NCBI RefSeq assembly: GCF_014639795.1 | Contig: NZ_BMGC01000008.1 | Location: 1,066 to 65,065, forward strand | Length of the DNA stretch: 64,000 nucleotides | Reading direction: 5' to 3' | Source: Gordonia jinhuaensis | GTDB lineage: Bacteria > Actinomycetota > Actinomycetes > Mycobacteriales > Mycobacteriaceae | Shown: in pieces, positions 16,438 to 26,031 of the stretch | Layout: the number at the start of each line of letters is the position of its first letter | How positions within the stretch are numbered: the stretch's first letter is position 1 | Translations under genes and position numbers: made by a program | Notes under the pieces: generated by a model | What the model was told of the DNA's origin: nothing | Database searches by the model: none | What the model saw: the letters and a program-made list of their open reading frames with translations, nothing else

Positions 16438-19008
16438 TCACTCGGCGATCGCCTCCAGGGGACGGATATGTGCCGCCCGGCTCGCCGGCCACAGCGCGGC
16501 GAGCACACCGACCACGGCCGCGCCGATGAGCGTCGTGATGATCAGCGACCACGGCAGCACCGGGTCGCCGATACCCCACTTCTTCAGCGTCGACACCAGC
16601 GCGGCACCGAAACAGCACCCCATGAGCACGCCGAGCACAGCTCCGAAGATCGCGATCAGAACCGACTCCAGATAGATCATCCGCCGCACCTGTGCCCGCG
16701 ACATGCCGATGGCCCGCAACATGCCGATCTCGCGGGTGCGCTCGATCACCGACAGTGCCAGTGTGTTGACGATGCCGAGTACCGCGATCACCAGAGCCAG
16801 GCCGAGCATCGCGTAGAGCACGCTGAGCATCTGGTCGATCTGGGAGGACACCTGCCCCTTGAACTCCGCGCGGTCTTGAACCGACACCGTGAGGAAATCC
16901 CCCGTGGCATCCTCGAGTCGCTTCTTCACCACCGAAAGGCTTTGCCCTGGAGCGATTTTGACGAGGATCACCTGGTCGCTACGTAACACCTCCGGCATAA
17001 GCCGCTCATATGCGCCGCTGCCCATCAACCAGTTGCCGAGCAGCTGGTTGTTGTCGTAGACGCCCTCGACCCTCACCGGAACCGTGGTCCCGGACGGCCC
17101 GGTGAAGGTGACCGTGTCACCCACCGCCCAGCCGCGATCGCCCGACTTCGACTTCGACACCCACAGTCCGTCGGCTGGAACCTGTTCCTGCGGACCGAAT
17201 TTCCCGCCGCCCACCTTGTCGACGGACAGCACCGATCCGATCGGCCCCGACGGAGACGTGCCGACCACCGATGCTCCGTCGACAGTCGCGCTGATGCCGC
17301 CGAAACCGACCGCCTGACTCACCCCGTCGACCCGCGACACGGTCGGGCGCACACTGGCCGGAACGGTGCCCTGGTTGGAGCTGGACAGGATCAGATCGGC
17401 TTTGATTCCCGCGTCGACCGTCGTGTCGACGGTGTGTTTGAAACTGGTGCCGATGGTGCCGATCATGGCCACCAGCATCAGCCCCAGCGTCAGCGCGAAA
17501 GCCGTTGCCGCCGTTCGTCGCGGATTGCGCACGGCATTGGTCCGCGCGAGCAATCCGAGTTTGCCGAACGGCTTGCCCAGGACCGTTCCCATCGCACCCA
17601 CGATCGGTCGCGACAGTGCCGGCGCCACCAGCACCACCGCCACGATCACCGCGACCGCGCCGGCGCCGACGGTGATCGCCGGACCGGTACCCTCGCCGAA
17701 TGCCCCGATGACGATCAGCGCGATCCCGATGATCCCGAGCACTGTTCCCACGATCGTGCGCCCGCGCAGCGACGACGCGCCGTCGGTCATCGATTCGCGC
17801 ATGGCCTCCACCGGCGAGATGGATGACGCTCGACGAGCCGGCGCCCACGCGCTGAGCATCGTCACGATCACACCGACGAGGATCGTGGCGATCACCGCGG
17901 TGGCGCTGATCGCCAGACTCGCATGGGGCAGACCACTTCCCGAAGTCACCGCGCGCAGGATCGCCGCGATTCCGATGCCGATCCCCAGGCCGAGGACGCC
18001 GCCGAGGAGTCCGACCACGAATGCCTCGAAGAGCACCGAGCGGGTGACCTGACCGCGGGAGGCTCCGATGGCGCGCAGCAGTGCGAGTTCGCGCACCCGC
18101 TGGGCGACGATCATCGAGAAGGTGTTGTAGATGATGAAGGTGCCGACCACCAAACCGATTGCGGCGAAAGCGAGAAGGATGTAGTTGAACACCGAGAGGA
18201 ACTGGTTGATCCGGTCCTTCTCCTCCTGCCGGATCTCATCGCCCGTCTGGACCTTGTATCCGTTGCCGACGAGTTGCTCCACACGCTGTTTGAGCTGGTC
18301 GTCGCTCACCCCTCGTACAGCCGACATCGCGATGTAGGAGGAATGGCTGCCGTCGGTGAACATGTCCTTGGCGAAGGACTGGTCGAACTGGACGTTGACG
18401 AATCCGCCTGTGTCGCCGGGCACGTCGAGGATGCCGACCACCGTCACCGGGATCGGCATACTACTGCCCGCACCGGTCACGACCTTGGTCCGCGACCCCA
18501 CATGCAGCCCGGCCTTGTCGGCTGCGGCGGCGTTCAGCGCGATCTCGGTGTCACCTGTGGGGGCCCGCCCGCCGGGCTTCAGAGCACTGTCGGTGTCCGA
18601 CAGCCGCTGGTCGGGCGGGAGGAAGGCGCTGCCGATACTCGGTGCGCCGCCGGTCGACAACGCCTTGCCGTTGGCCTTGGCCAGGGTGACCGTGCCCCGG
18701 TAGTCCGCCACGATGCGATCGGCGCCGAGTTCGCTGCGGCGCGCGGTCACCTCGTCGAGCACCGAGTCGGGTACACCTGCCGACTGCCCCTTCTCCGGCG
18801 AGATCTGCACCGCGGTGCCGAGTGCGACGTTGTCGAAGATCGACGAGAAGGCATTGGAGATGGTGCCCGTGAACACCATCGACCCGGCGACGAACGACGT
18901 GCCGAGGAGTACCGAGAGAACCGTGAGGGCGAGCCGGAGTTTGTGTGCGGCAAGGTTTCTCAGTGAGACCTTGAACATCGCCGCGCGACCGGTGGCCGCG
19001 GATGCCAT
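16438..19008 (-). CDS. FtsX/MacB-type ABC transporter permease
   Basis: An 856-residue permease with two FtsX cores, each with a large extracytoplasmic domain. The N-terminus (FKVSLRNLAAHKLRLALTVL) leads to the first helix and a periplasmic-side domain, followed by helices with the FtsX pattern ELALLRAIGASRGQV. The second half repeats this, with EIGMLRAIGMSRAQVRRMIYLES near the end. Family members extrude lipoproteins, lipids or peptides, or drive mechanotransmission. The ATG at 19008 follows the ATPase stop after one base, so the two genes form one operon. The cargo is unknown. Confidence 0.92.
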   Translation of the reverse strand: MASAATGRAAMFKVSLRNLAAHKLRLALTVLSVLLGTSFVAGSMVFTGTISNAFSSIFDNVALGTAVQISPEKGQSAGVPDSVLDEVTARRSELGADRIVADYRGTVTLAKANGKALSTGGAPSIGSAFLPPDQRLSDTDSALKPGGRAPTGDTEIALNAAAADKAGLHVGSRTKVVTGAGSSMPIPVTVVGILDVPGDTGGFVNVQFDQSFAKDMFTDGSHSSYIAMSAVRGVSDDQLKQRVEQLVGNGYKVQTGDEIRQEEKDRINQFLSVFNYILLAFAAIGLVVGTFIIYNTFSMIVAQRVRELALLRAIGASRGQVTRSVLFEAFVVGLLGGVLGLGIGIGIAAILRAVTSGSGLPHASLAISATAVIATILVGVIVTMLSAWAPARRASSISPVEAMRESMTDGASSLRGRTIVGTVLGIIGIALIVIGAFGEGTGPAITVGAGAVAVIVAVVLVAPALSRPIVGAMGTVLGKPFGKLGLLARTNAVRNPRRTAATAFALTLGLMLVAMIGTIGTSFKHTVDTTVDAGIKADLILSSSNQGTVPASVRPTVSRVDGVSQAVGFGGISATVDGASVVGTSPSGPIGSVLSVDKVGGGKFGPQEQVPADGLWVSKSKSGDRGWAVGDTVTFTGPSGTTVPVRVEGVYDNNQLLGNWLMGSGAYERLMPEVLRSDQVILVKIAPGQSLSVVKKRLEDATGDFLTVSVQDRAEFKGQVSSQIDQMLSVLYAMLGLALVIAVLGIVNTLALSVIERTREIGMLRAIGMSRAQVRRMIYLESVLIAIFGAVLGVLMGCCFGAALVSTLKKWGIGDPVLPWSLIITTLIGAAVVGVLAALWPASRAAHIRPLEAIAE

Positions 19009-19009
19009 C

Positions 19010-19867
19010 TCAGGCCCCCTCGTGACGACCGTGAGTCGCAGCGGTGGTCGCCGTTGATTCTGCCGGTGCACGGTCGAGTTGCTTCATGTACTCGAAGATC
19101 TCGTCGGCGTCGGGGTCGGTGATGTCGTTGACCACGTGACCGTCGGCCAGGAACACCACTCGATCGGCATAGCCGGCTGCTCGCGGGTCGTGCGTCACGA
19201 TCACCACCGTCTGCCCGAACTCGTCGACGGCGGCACGCAGGATCGACAGCACCTCACCCGATGACCGCGAGTCGAGGTTGCCGGTCGGCTCGTCGCCGAA
19301 GATGATGTCGGGTCGCCCGATCAACGCGCGCGCACATGCCACGCGCTGTTGCTGGCCGCCGGAGAGTTCGTTGGGGCGGTGATCGAGCCGGTCGCGCAGA
19401 CCCAGCCGGTCGACGACCATGTCGAACCACTGCGTGTCCACCTCGCGGCCGGCGATGTCGAGCGGCAGCGTGATGTTCTCGCGTGCGGTGAGGGTCGGTA
19501 CGAGGTTGAACGACTGGAAGACGAATCCGATACGGTCGCGGCGCAGGCGCGTCATCTGCTTGTCGCCCAGGGTGGTGAGTTCCACGTCGCCGATGGTCAC
19601 CGAACCCGATGTCGCGGTGTCCAGACCTGCCAGGCAGTGCATGAGCGTGGACTTGCCCGAACCCGAGGGCCCCATAATCGCGGTGAATCTCCCCTGCCCG
19701 AAATCGACACTCACATCGTCGAGTGCACGCACCTCGGTGTCACCGGCGCCGTAGATCTTCGACAGATGCTGGGCCCGGGCAGCCGGGCCGCCCGGGCGCT
19801 GGTCGGGGTGAGCGGACTCCGACTCGGCGCTCTCCGCCGGTGTCTGGTCGCCATCGGTGGGGGTCAT
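19010..19867 (-). CDS. ABC transporter ATP-binding protein (MacB/LolD-like)
   Basis: A 285-residue ATPase that pairs with the downstream FtsX-type permease. Walker A is GPSGSGKST, the Q-loop FQSFNLVP, signature LSGGQQQRVACARAL, Walker B IIFGDEPTGNLDS and the H-loop VTHDPRA. A hydrophilic arm of about 35 residues precedes the domain. The ATG at 19867 is chosen for its GAAGGAGAGGG ribosome site, seven bases or so away; the frame extends upstream without such a site. The 11-copy repeat array lies upstream between 20129 and 20363 and could control this operon. Confidence 0.93.
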   Translation of the reverse strand: MTPTDGDQTPAESAESESAHPDQRPGGPAARAQHLSKIYGAGDTEVRALDDVSVDFGQGRFTAIMGPSGSGKSTLMHCLAGLDTATSGSVTIGDVELTTLGDKQMTRLRRDRIGFVFQSFNLVPTLTARENITLPLDIAGREVDTQWFDMVVDRLGLRDRLDHRPNELSGGQQQRVACARALIGRPDIIFGDEPTGNLDSRSSGEVLSILRAAVDEFGQTVVIVTHDPRAAGYADRVVFLADGHVVNDITDPDADEIFEYMKQLDRAPAESTATTAATHGRHEGA

Positions 19868-20128
19868 CGGATCCCTCTCCTTCGCAGTGGTCACCCGAGA
19901 ATCGTCGTCGATCCTCGAGGTGGCAGCCATCGGGGTTCTCCCTGACTTCCCCCATGATCTTGCCGGGCCCGCTCGCCGCGTCGCCATGACGAGCCCGACG
20001 GCTCGCATGACGACCTGACTACCGCCGCCGCACTTGATCTTGCCTGGCTGCGCGGCTGCCCGCATCAGCCCACGTCCGGAGGGCGGGCGGCAACGTGGTG
20101 AAGAAGGTCGCGGCGAGAAGCTCTGTGG
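19868..20128. other. Intergenic region upstream of the ABC exporter
   Basis: About 260 bp without a supported gene. It holds the ribosome site of the ATPase gene and a short stem CGAGCC-CGAC-GGCTCG near 19990-20005 flanked by two CATGACGA-type words. A TTGATCTTGCC-like word occurs twice (about 19955 and 20033). It leads into the repeat array. Confidence 0.6.
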
Positions 20129-20363
20129 GAACTGGTTGCGGCTGCGGGAACTGGTTGCCGCTGTGGGAACTGGTTGCCGCTGTGGGAACTGGTTGCGCGG
20201 TCACAGACGCAACCAGTTCCGTCATACGCACCCATTGCACAGGATGCGTTCACCAGAACTGGTTGCGTATACACACACGCAACCAGTTCACACGCGCAAC
20301 CAGTTCAGCCAAACGCGACCAGTTCACAACCGCGCAACCAGTTCACAACCACGCAACCAGTTC
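20129..20363. repeat. 11-copy GAACTGGTTGC array with 19-bp period
   Basis: The 11-bp core occurs forward at 20129, 20148, 20167, 20186 and 20256, and reversed (GCAACCAGTTC) at 20209, 20279, 20296, 20315 (one mismatch), 20334 and 20353. Start-to-start spacing is 19 bp in both the forward run and most of the reverse run. Two adjacent pairs form perfect hairpins of about 12-13 bp with 10-nt loops: 20186/20209 and 20256/20279. The array ends on the stop codon of the MFS gene. No known family matches; the short unit and lack of spacers exclude CRISPR. Confidence 0.95.
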
Positions 20364-21732
20364 AGCGCGCATCTTCGCGCCCCGGCCGCACCGTCACGGC
20401 AGAACTCCACGCGATACCGACAGCGACGACTCCGAGTATCGCGAATCCGAAGAAGAGCCAGCGGGCGGCGGCGACCTCGTCGGGCAGGCCGGCGTTGACC
20501 AGTACGCCGGCGATCGCGGCACCGACCGCCTCGGCGATGAGCTGAACGGTGTTGATCGCCGCCGACGCCTGAGCGCCTTCACCGGAGTCCGCCGCGCTGC
20601 GCATGGTCGCCACCGCCAGATGTGGCCATGTCGAACCGATACCCATGCCGATGATCGCCAGTCCGATGCCCCAGATGACCACGCGGCCCATCCCGGCCTG
20701 CGCTGCCACCGAACACCCGACGACCACCGCACCGGCCACGATCAACAGCGTCCCGACCCGCACGATGGGCACCATCGACGTGGTGGAATCGGCTTCGGCC
20801 GAGGCGATCTGGGCCACCGTCCAGCCCACTGCCAGTGCGGCGCCGAGGAATCCGGCAGCCAGATCAGACAATCCGCCGAGTTCCTGACCGAAGAACGGCG
20901 CGAACGTCTCGGTGGCCGCCGCGACGGCCACGAAGCCGATCAGCAGATAGATCCATTTCAGCCGCGAGGCGCTGTACGTCGACGACGGCAGTACGCGAGC
21001 GGGACCGCGCCGGTCCACGAGAACGAAACCGACCATCGCCAGCACCGCGATCACCATCAGCCCGATGGTCAGCGTGAGCTGGTCGACCACGCTGGCGACG
21101 CTGACCAGAAGTGCCGCGGCCGTCATCATCACCAACGGCCACAACGGGAATCGGTCACGTGCTGTCGCTGCACGAGCGCGAGCATTCGGGAGTACGAGCA
21201 CCACGAGCACCGATTCGGCAGCCGCCATGATCGCCAGCGCACCGAATGCCCAGCGCCACTGACCGATCTGGGCGAACAGACCGCCGATGGTGGGCCCCAC
21301 GAACGTGCCCACGCCCCACATCGCCGACACCAGCGAGGTGCCGCGAGTCCACAGTTGTTGTGGCAGAACCGCGTTGATCACGGTGTAGGCGAGTCCGGCC
21401 AGCACCCCACCCCCGGCGCCCTGCAGCAGACGCCCCGCGAGCAGCACTCCCATCGTCGGCGCGAAGGCGCACACCACGCTGCCGGCCCCGAATACGCCGA
21501 AGGCGATCAGGTAGGCCCCACGCGCACCGAACGCCGCGAAGACACGTGCGACCAGCATCGACGAGACCACCGAGGCGACCAGGAACACCGTGGACGTCCA
21601 CGCGTAGAAGCTCTCCCCACCGATGTCGCCGATCGCCGTGGGCAGCAGTGCGGTGGTGACGAAAACGTTGGTGGCATACAGCAGGACACCGCCGGCGATG
21701 ACCGCGGCGGTGCCCACATAGCGGCCCAGCAA
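20362..21732 (-). CDS. MFS multidrug-type transporter
   Basis: A 456-residue major facilitator with about 14 hydrophobic helices. Features include TALLPTAIGDIGGESFYAW in helix 1, the motif-A-like loop VARVFAAFGARGAYLIAF and motif C-like GVGTFVGPTIGGLFAQIGQWRWAF, which mark drug:proton antiporters of the DHA2-like type. The only usable start near the first helix is TTG at 21732; no ATG or GTG exists upstream in frame, so the start is uncertain. It precedes the repeat array and the ABC exporter on the same strand. The substrate is unknown. Confidence 0.87.
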   Translation of the reverse strand: MLGRYVGTAAVIAGGVLLYATNVFVTTALLPTAIGDIGGESFYAWTSTVFLVASVVSSMLVARVFAAFGARGAYLIAFGVFGAGSVVCAFAPTMGVLLAGRLLQGAGGGVLAGLAYTVINAVLPQQLWTRGTSLVSAMWGVGTFVGPTIGGLFAQIGQWRWAFGALAIMAAAESVLVVLVLPNARARAATARDRFPLWPLVMMTAAALLVSVASVVDQLTLTIGLMVIAVLAMVGFVLVDRRGPARVLPSSTYSASRLKWIYLLIGFVAVAAATETFAPFFGQELGGLSDLAAGFLGAALAVGWTVAQIASAEADSTTSMVPIVRVGTLLIVAGAVVVGCSVAAQAGMGRVVIWGIGLAIIGMGIGSTWPHLAVATMRSAADSGEGAQASAAINTVQLIAEAVGAAIAGVLVNAGLPDEVAAARWLFFGFAILGVVAVGIAWSSAVTVRPGREDAR

Positions 21733-21812
21733 AAGTGCCCGCCAGCCATCTGGCCGACGGGCGCTTCCACCGGGATCCGCAGGAGTGCTGTGCCCTCCCC
21801 GGACCCTGTTGC

Positions 21813-23636
21813 TCAGCTCAGACGCTCACGCAGAGAGGACAGTTCATCCTTGAGGCCCGAGGGCAGACGATCGCCGACGAAGTCGAACCACTCCTCGATG
21901 AGCGGCAACTCCTGACGCCACTCCTCGGGGCGGACCTCCAGCGCTGCGGCAACGTCCTCGACCGGGGTGTCGAGTCCGTCGAGATCGAGATCCTCCGGAC
22001 GTGCGACCACACCGATCGGGGTGTCCTTGCCGCCCGCACGGTTCTCGATGCGATCGACGATCCACTCGAGCACACGGCTGTTCTCGCCGAATCCGGGCCA
22101 CAGGAAGCGCCCGTCGGCACCGCGACGGAACCAATTCACGAAGTACACCGACGGCAGCTTGGTCGAGTCGGCGTTCTTGCCGATGTTGATCCAGTGCTGG
22201 AAGTAGTCGCCCACGTTGTAGCCCAGGAACGGCAGCATCGCCATCGGGTCGCGTCGGACGGTGCCGACCGTGCCCTCGGCGGCAGCGGTCTGCTCGGAGC
22301 CCACCGTGGCGCCCATGAACACGCCGTGATTCCAGTCGCGCGCCTCGGTCACCAGCGGAACGGTGGTCTTGCGACGTCCACCGAACAGGATCGCCGACAC
22401 CGGCACACCCTTCGGGTCATCCCACTCGTCGGCAACGCTCGGGCACTGGTCGATCGGCACGCAGTAGCGCGAGTTCGGATGTGCCGCAGGGGTATCCGAA
22501 TCAGGCGTCCACTCGTTGCCCTGCCAGTCGATGAGATGCTGCGGGTCGCCTTCGAGGCCCTCCCACCACACGTCGCCGTCGTCGGTCAGCGCGACGTTGG
22601 TGTAGATGGTGTTGCCGGCCTCCAGCGTCTTCATCGCATTCGGGTTCGACTTGTAGTTGGTACCCGGCGCCACACCGAAGAAGCCGTTCTCCGGGTTCAC
22701 CGCGTAGAGCTGTCCGTCGTCGCCGAACTTCATCCAGGCGATGTCGTCGCCGACGGTCTCCGCGCGCCAGCCGGGGATGGTGGGGCGGATCATCGCGAGG
22801 TTGGTCTTGCCGCAGGCACTCGGGAAGGCCGCGGTCATGTAGTAGTTCTTGTCCTCGGGACTGATCAGCTTGAGGATCAGCATGTGCTCGGCCAGCCAGC
22901 CCTCGTCGTGGGCCATCGCCGAGGCGATACGCAGCGCGTAGCACTTCTTACCCAGCAGGGCGTTGCCGCCGTAGCCCGATCCGTACGACCAGATCTCGCG
23001 GGTCTCGGGGAACTGGACGATGTACTTGTCCGGGTTGCACGGCCACGGCACGTCGGCCTGACCGGGCTCCAACGGAGCACCCACCGAGTGCAGCGCCTTC
23101 ACGAAGAAGCCGTCGGTGCCGAGCTTCTCGAGCACCGGTGCGCCCACGCGGGTCATGATCCGCATCGACAGCACCACGTACTCGGAGTCGGTGATCTCCA
23201 CACCGAGCTTTGGGTCGTCGGCGCCGAGCGGACCCATGCAGAAGGGCACCACGAACATGGTGCGCCCGCGCATCGAGCCGCGGTACAGCTCGGTCATCGT
23301 CGAGCGCATCTCGTCGGGGTCGACCCAGTTGTTGGTGGGTCCGGCGTCCTCTTCGGTCTTCGAGCAGATGAAGGTGCGCGACTCCACGCGCGCCACATCG
23401 GCCGGATCGGAGCGGGCCAGGAATGAGTTGGGCTTGAGCTCGGGATTGAGCTTGATGAGGGTGCCCGCATCGACGAGCTGCGAGGTGAGGCGCTGCCACT
23501 CCTCGTCGCTGCCGTCGGACCACACCACACGGTCTGGCTGGGTGAGCTCGGCCACCTCGGACACCCAGGCGAGCAGCTCGCGATGGGTGGTGGGCGCGCT
23601 GTCGGAGTCCAACCCTGGAATCGTCGCTGAAGTCAT
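21813..23636 (-). CDS. pckG: Phosphoenolpyruvate carboxykinase (GTP)
   Basis: A 607-residue cytosolic enzyme that converts oxaloacetate and GTP to phosphoenolpyruvate, CO2 and GDP, the first committed step of gluconeogenesis from TCA intermediates. GTP-type features are present: the active-site loop [12 protein letters not shown] with the reactive Cys and P-loop Lys, [14 protein letters not shown], and [11 protein letters not shown]. Length equals that of mycobacterial PckA. The start follows an AGGAGAA ribosome site and a TAAACT -10-like element near 23700. Together with fadAB and the acyl-CoA dehydrogenase it supports growth on lipids. Confidence 0.97.
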   Translation of the reverse strand: MTSATIPGLDSDSAPTTHRELLAWVSEVAELTQPDRVVWSDGSDEEWQRLTSQLVDAGTLIKLNPELKPNSFLARSDPADVARVESRTFICSKTEEDAGPTNNWVDPDEMRSTMTELYRGSMRGRTMFVVPFCMGPLGADDPKLGVEITDSEYVVLSMRIMTRVGAPVLEKLGTDGFFVKALHSVGAPLEPGQADVPWPCNPDKYIVQFPETREIWSYGSGYGGNALLGKKCYALRIASAMAHDEGWLAEHMLILKLISPEDKNYYMTAAFPSACGKTNLAMIRPTIPGWRAETVGDDIAWMKFGDDGQLYAVNPENGFFGVAPGTNYKSNPNAMKTLEAGNTIYTNVALTDDGDVWWEGLEGDPQHLIDWQGNEWTPDSDTPAAHPNSRYCVPIDQCPSVADEWDDPKGVPVSAILFGGRRKTTVPLVTEARDWNHGVFMGATVGSEQTAAAEGTVGTVRRDPMAMLPFLGYNVGDYFQHWINIGKNADSTKLPSVYFVNWFRRGADGRFLWPGFGENSRVLEWIVDRIENRAGGKDTPIGVVARPEDLDLDGLDTPVEDVAAALEVRPEEWRQELPLIEEWFDFVGDRLPSGLKDELSSLRERLS

Positions 23637-23735
23637 TGTGTTCTCCTCGGTCTACCGCCGAAGGGTGAATCCCTCACCACCGCCGGTTACCTACAGTTTA
23701 ACGGGGACAGTGGAATATCAGACATGGTGGCAGTG

Positions 23736-23755
23736 GTAGTGACCGATCACACTAC
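23736..23755. promoter_or_regulatory. Inverted repeat upstream of pckG
   Basis: GTAGTG and CACTAC arms lie 8 bp apart around an inner GTGA-N4-TCAC. The site is about 100 bp upstream of the pckG start and just beyond its putative -10 region, so it could bind a regulator. The protein is unknown. Confidence 0.4.
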
Positions 23756-23816
23756 GCATAGGGGATGACCAGGACGTTCAGACCCGACAAGTGCGACGGC
23801 TGATTGAGATTTCCAC

Positions 23817-24284
23817 CTAATCGAGCCGTCCGCCACGTGTGCGGATCCACTCGTCTGCGGATGGGGTCGCCGCGTCCGCACCTCGCGCATCCGGGGTCGG
23901 GGCATGTCCGACCCGTGTGTGGACGCTCACCTCCCCGCCGACGTCCACGCGGGTGATCCGCCCGACCCATCCGCTGCGATCGATGTCGCTGTATGTCGTC
24001 ATTTCCCTGGACCCGATCGTGGTGATCGAATCCGCCACCCCGTCGCCGTCGAGGTCGACGTCGGCAGGGCCGAGATCCCACAGTCGGTCACCGTTCGCCA
24101 GCCACAGATGATCATCCTGTGCCGCAACGCCGGGGACCAGATCGTCGCCGAGACGGTCCGCCCGGTGATGATCGACTTCTCCGTGATCCGTCGGCTGGTG
24201 TCCGCCGGCATCGGTGTACCCGCCCGACGGCAGATCGCCGTCGAATGAACCGAAACCGAATGCACCGAACCCGAAATCCATCAT
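23817..24284 (-). CDS. Small DUF6802-like protein
   Basis: A 155-residue protein with a Gly/Phe-rich start (MDFGFGAFGFGSFDGD), a His/Asp-rich middle and a conserved core DVDLDGDGVADSITTIGS, which looks like a calcium-loop-type or VCBS-like repeat, ending in VGRITRVDVGGEVSVHTR. Similar proteins annotated DUF6802 occur in Mycobacteriales. No signal peptide or membrane helix is visible. It lies between pckG and the GTPase-like pair on the same strand. Function unknown. Confidence 0.7.
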   Translation of the reverse strand: MMDFGFGAFGFGSFDGDLPSGGYTDAGGHQPTDHGEVDHHRADRLGDDLVPGVAAQDDHLWLANGDRLWDLGPADVDLDGDGVADSITTIGSREMTTYSDIDRSGWVGRITRVDVGGEVSVHTRVGHAPTPDARGADAATPSADEWIRTRGGRLD

Positions 24285-24441
24285 CGCGCGTATCCGGAGA
24301 AGTCCGACGACCCACCGAATCCCCAGATCATGGGTACCGCCGAGCCGTGACGTGGCCCCATGGTGTCATGTGCGCGACCAGCCATCACACCCGCCCTCGG
24401 TGCGCGCGTCCGGCGAGCATCGGCACCGGTTGCCGCGCAGT

Positions 24442-26031
24442 TCATGCGGGTCCCAATTTCTCGCGGTGCTCCTCGAGTGCGTCCTTGACCTGCGCCGCCC
24501 GGGGCAGGATCTCATCGCGTCGGCGGGCGGCCCGCTCCGAACGCGCGAGCACCGCACGTGCGGCGTTGTCGATCTCGGCGAGCTGTCCGGCGATACGACG
24601 ATCCTGACGCGCGGTGAGCCGGTTGAGCCGGCTGGTCAGGGCGGCGTCGGCGGCATTCGTCCGGTCGGTGAGGTCACGCTCGAGGCCGGTGCGTACCGCC
24701 GCGAGCGCCTGCTCCGTCCATGTCTGGGTCGCCGCTCGGGCCGCCGACGCACGACGCACGCGGATCACCCAGATCGCGATGACCAGTCCGACGACGAGCA
24801 TCACCGGCATGCCGATCCACCGCAGGCCCGGGACGCCGGTGTCGGCCGCATCGGCGACCAGTCCGCCCAGCAGACGACCCAGGCCCAGTCCCACCGAGAT
24901 GCCGAGCAGCACCACGATGAGGTCCTCGGCGCGACGTCGGCGGCGCGGCGGCTCGGGGATCTCCACCCGGGCCGGGGCCGGACGCGGCAGCCCCGCGGGT
25001 GCGGAATCCTCCAACCCGAGCAGCGCGGTGGTCCGCAGCTGCGCGACCTGACCGTGGTGGACGTCAGCGAGATGGATCGCCAGGGCGTCTGCCTGTTCAC
25101 GCATCCAGGCCATCCGCTCGGCGGCCGGCACCTGCTCGTGATCGTCATGACCCCTGTGATCGTCACCCCTGCGATCGTGGTGGTCGATGCGCACGGCCCG
25201 ACCGAAATCACCGCTGCGGGCCGCCTCGGAGATCTCGTTCACCCCCTCGTCGAGTGCGGTTCGCACACCGGCTCTCAGGTCGGTCAGCCCGCTGCGCAGC
25301 ACCCCGACCCGGTCGCCACGACTCTGGTCGCGCAGTGCGAGCAACCGGCTGCGCTCACGCCGCATCGGGCCAATCTGCTCCTCGGGATCAGCGCTCGCGG
25401 CGCGTTCGACGTCGATGGCCATCCGGTCGAGCGCCGCGTCGAGCGCCCCGGCACGCACCCTCTCGAGCCGCAGCTGCTCGTCGGCGTCGGTGTGGGCGTG
25501 CACCCAGGCGAGCAGCTCGCCGATGCCGGACTCCTCGGGCGCCCCGGCCAGCGCCGCTGCCGACGAGGTGGCGAACAGCGCCATCGAACCGGTGGGGTCG
25601 AGGTCGTCTCGTGCCTCCCGCAGCGCAGAAGGCCAGTCCCAGAACGCGTCGATCTTGGTGCACACCAGCGCGACCACGCCGAACGACTGCCGCATCGCGT
25701 CCACAGCGGCCCGCTCGGTGTAACCGATCGCCGACGCCGGGTCGATGAGCACGATTCCCGCACATGCGGGCTCGGATCCGCCCCACAGCCGGACGGGGGT
25801 GTCGGGGTCGAGGTCGTTCATCGCCTCGAGCAGGGTCCTACCACCGGCGCCGGGCGCCCCGACGATCGCGACCTGCGGCGGCGCTACCGTCCAGCGCGCC
25901 GGATCGATTCCGGTGAGCTGCGCCGCCGAGGCCAACGGATCGGCGGCGGGATCGGGTCCCGCAGCGTCGGTCGGGTCCTGTGACGTCGTCGGGTCCTGAG
26001 ATGTTGTCTGGGCCTGCGATGTGACGGTCAT
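24442..26031 (-). CDS. GTPase-like membrane protein with degenerate P-loop (Rv0210-like)
   Basis: A 529-residue protein with an N-terminal GTPase-like domain, a helical arm and a membrane hairpin (about residues 375-435), then a long charged C-terminal helix. The P-loop reads GAPGAGGRT at residues 58-66, where the usual Lys and Ser/Thr are replaced by Gly and Arg. A CTKID word resembles the guanine-specificity motif. The layout recalls dynamin-like proteins. A His/Asp-rich segment (HHDRRGDDHRGHDDHE) precedes the membrane hairpin. The ATG at 26031 overlaps the upstream stop as ATGA, so both genes are co-translated. Confidence 0.82.
   Translation of the reverse strand: MTVTSQAQTTSQDPTTSQDPTDAAGPDPAADPLASAAQLTGIDPARWTVAPPQVAIVGAPGAGGRTLLEAMNDLDPDTPVRLWGGSEPACAGIVLIDPASAIGYTERAAVDAMRQSFGVVALVCTKIDAFWDWPSALREARDDLDPTGSMALFATSSAAALAGAPEESGIGELLAWVHAHTDADEQLRLERVRAGALDAALDRMAIDVERAASADPEEQIGPMRRERSRLLALRDQSRGDRVGVLRSGLTDLRAGVRTALDEGVNEISEAARSGDFGRAVRIDHHDRRGDDHRGHDDHEQVPAAERMAWMREQADALAIHLADVHHGQVAQLRTTALLGLEDSAPAGLPRPAPARVEIPEPPRRRRRAEDLIVVLLGISVGLGLGRLLGGLVADAADTGVPGLRWIGMPVMLVVGLVIAIWVIRVRRASAARAATQTWTEQALAAVRTGLERDLTDRTNAADAALTSRLNRLTARQDRRIAGQLAEIDNAARAVLARSERAARRRDEILPRAAQVKDALEEHREKLGPA

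Noticed and set aside
20129..20363. Repeat array as CRISPR
   Set aside because: Core of 11 bp, 19-bp period, mixed orientations and no spacers or cas genes.
20095..21915. 606-codon frame across the repeat array and MFS gene
   Set aside because: Runs antisense to the MFS gene and translates the repeats; composition is non-protein-like.
21735..23426. Long open frame antisense to pckG
   Set aside because: His/Arg-rich shadow of a strongly conserved enzyme; no ribosome site.
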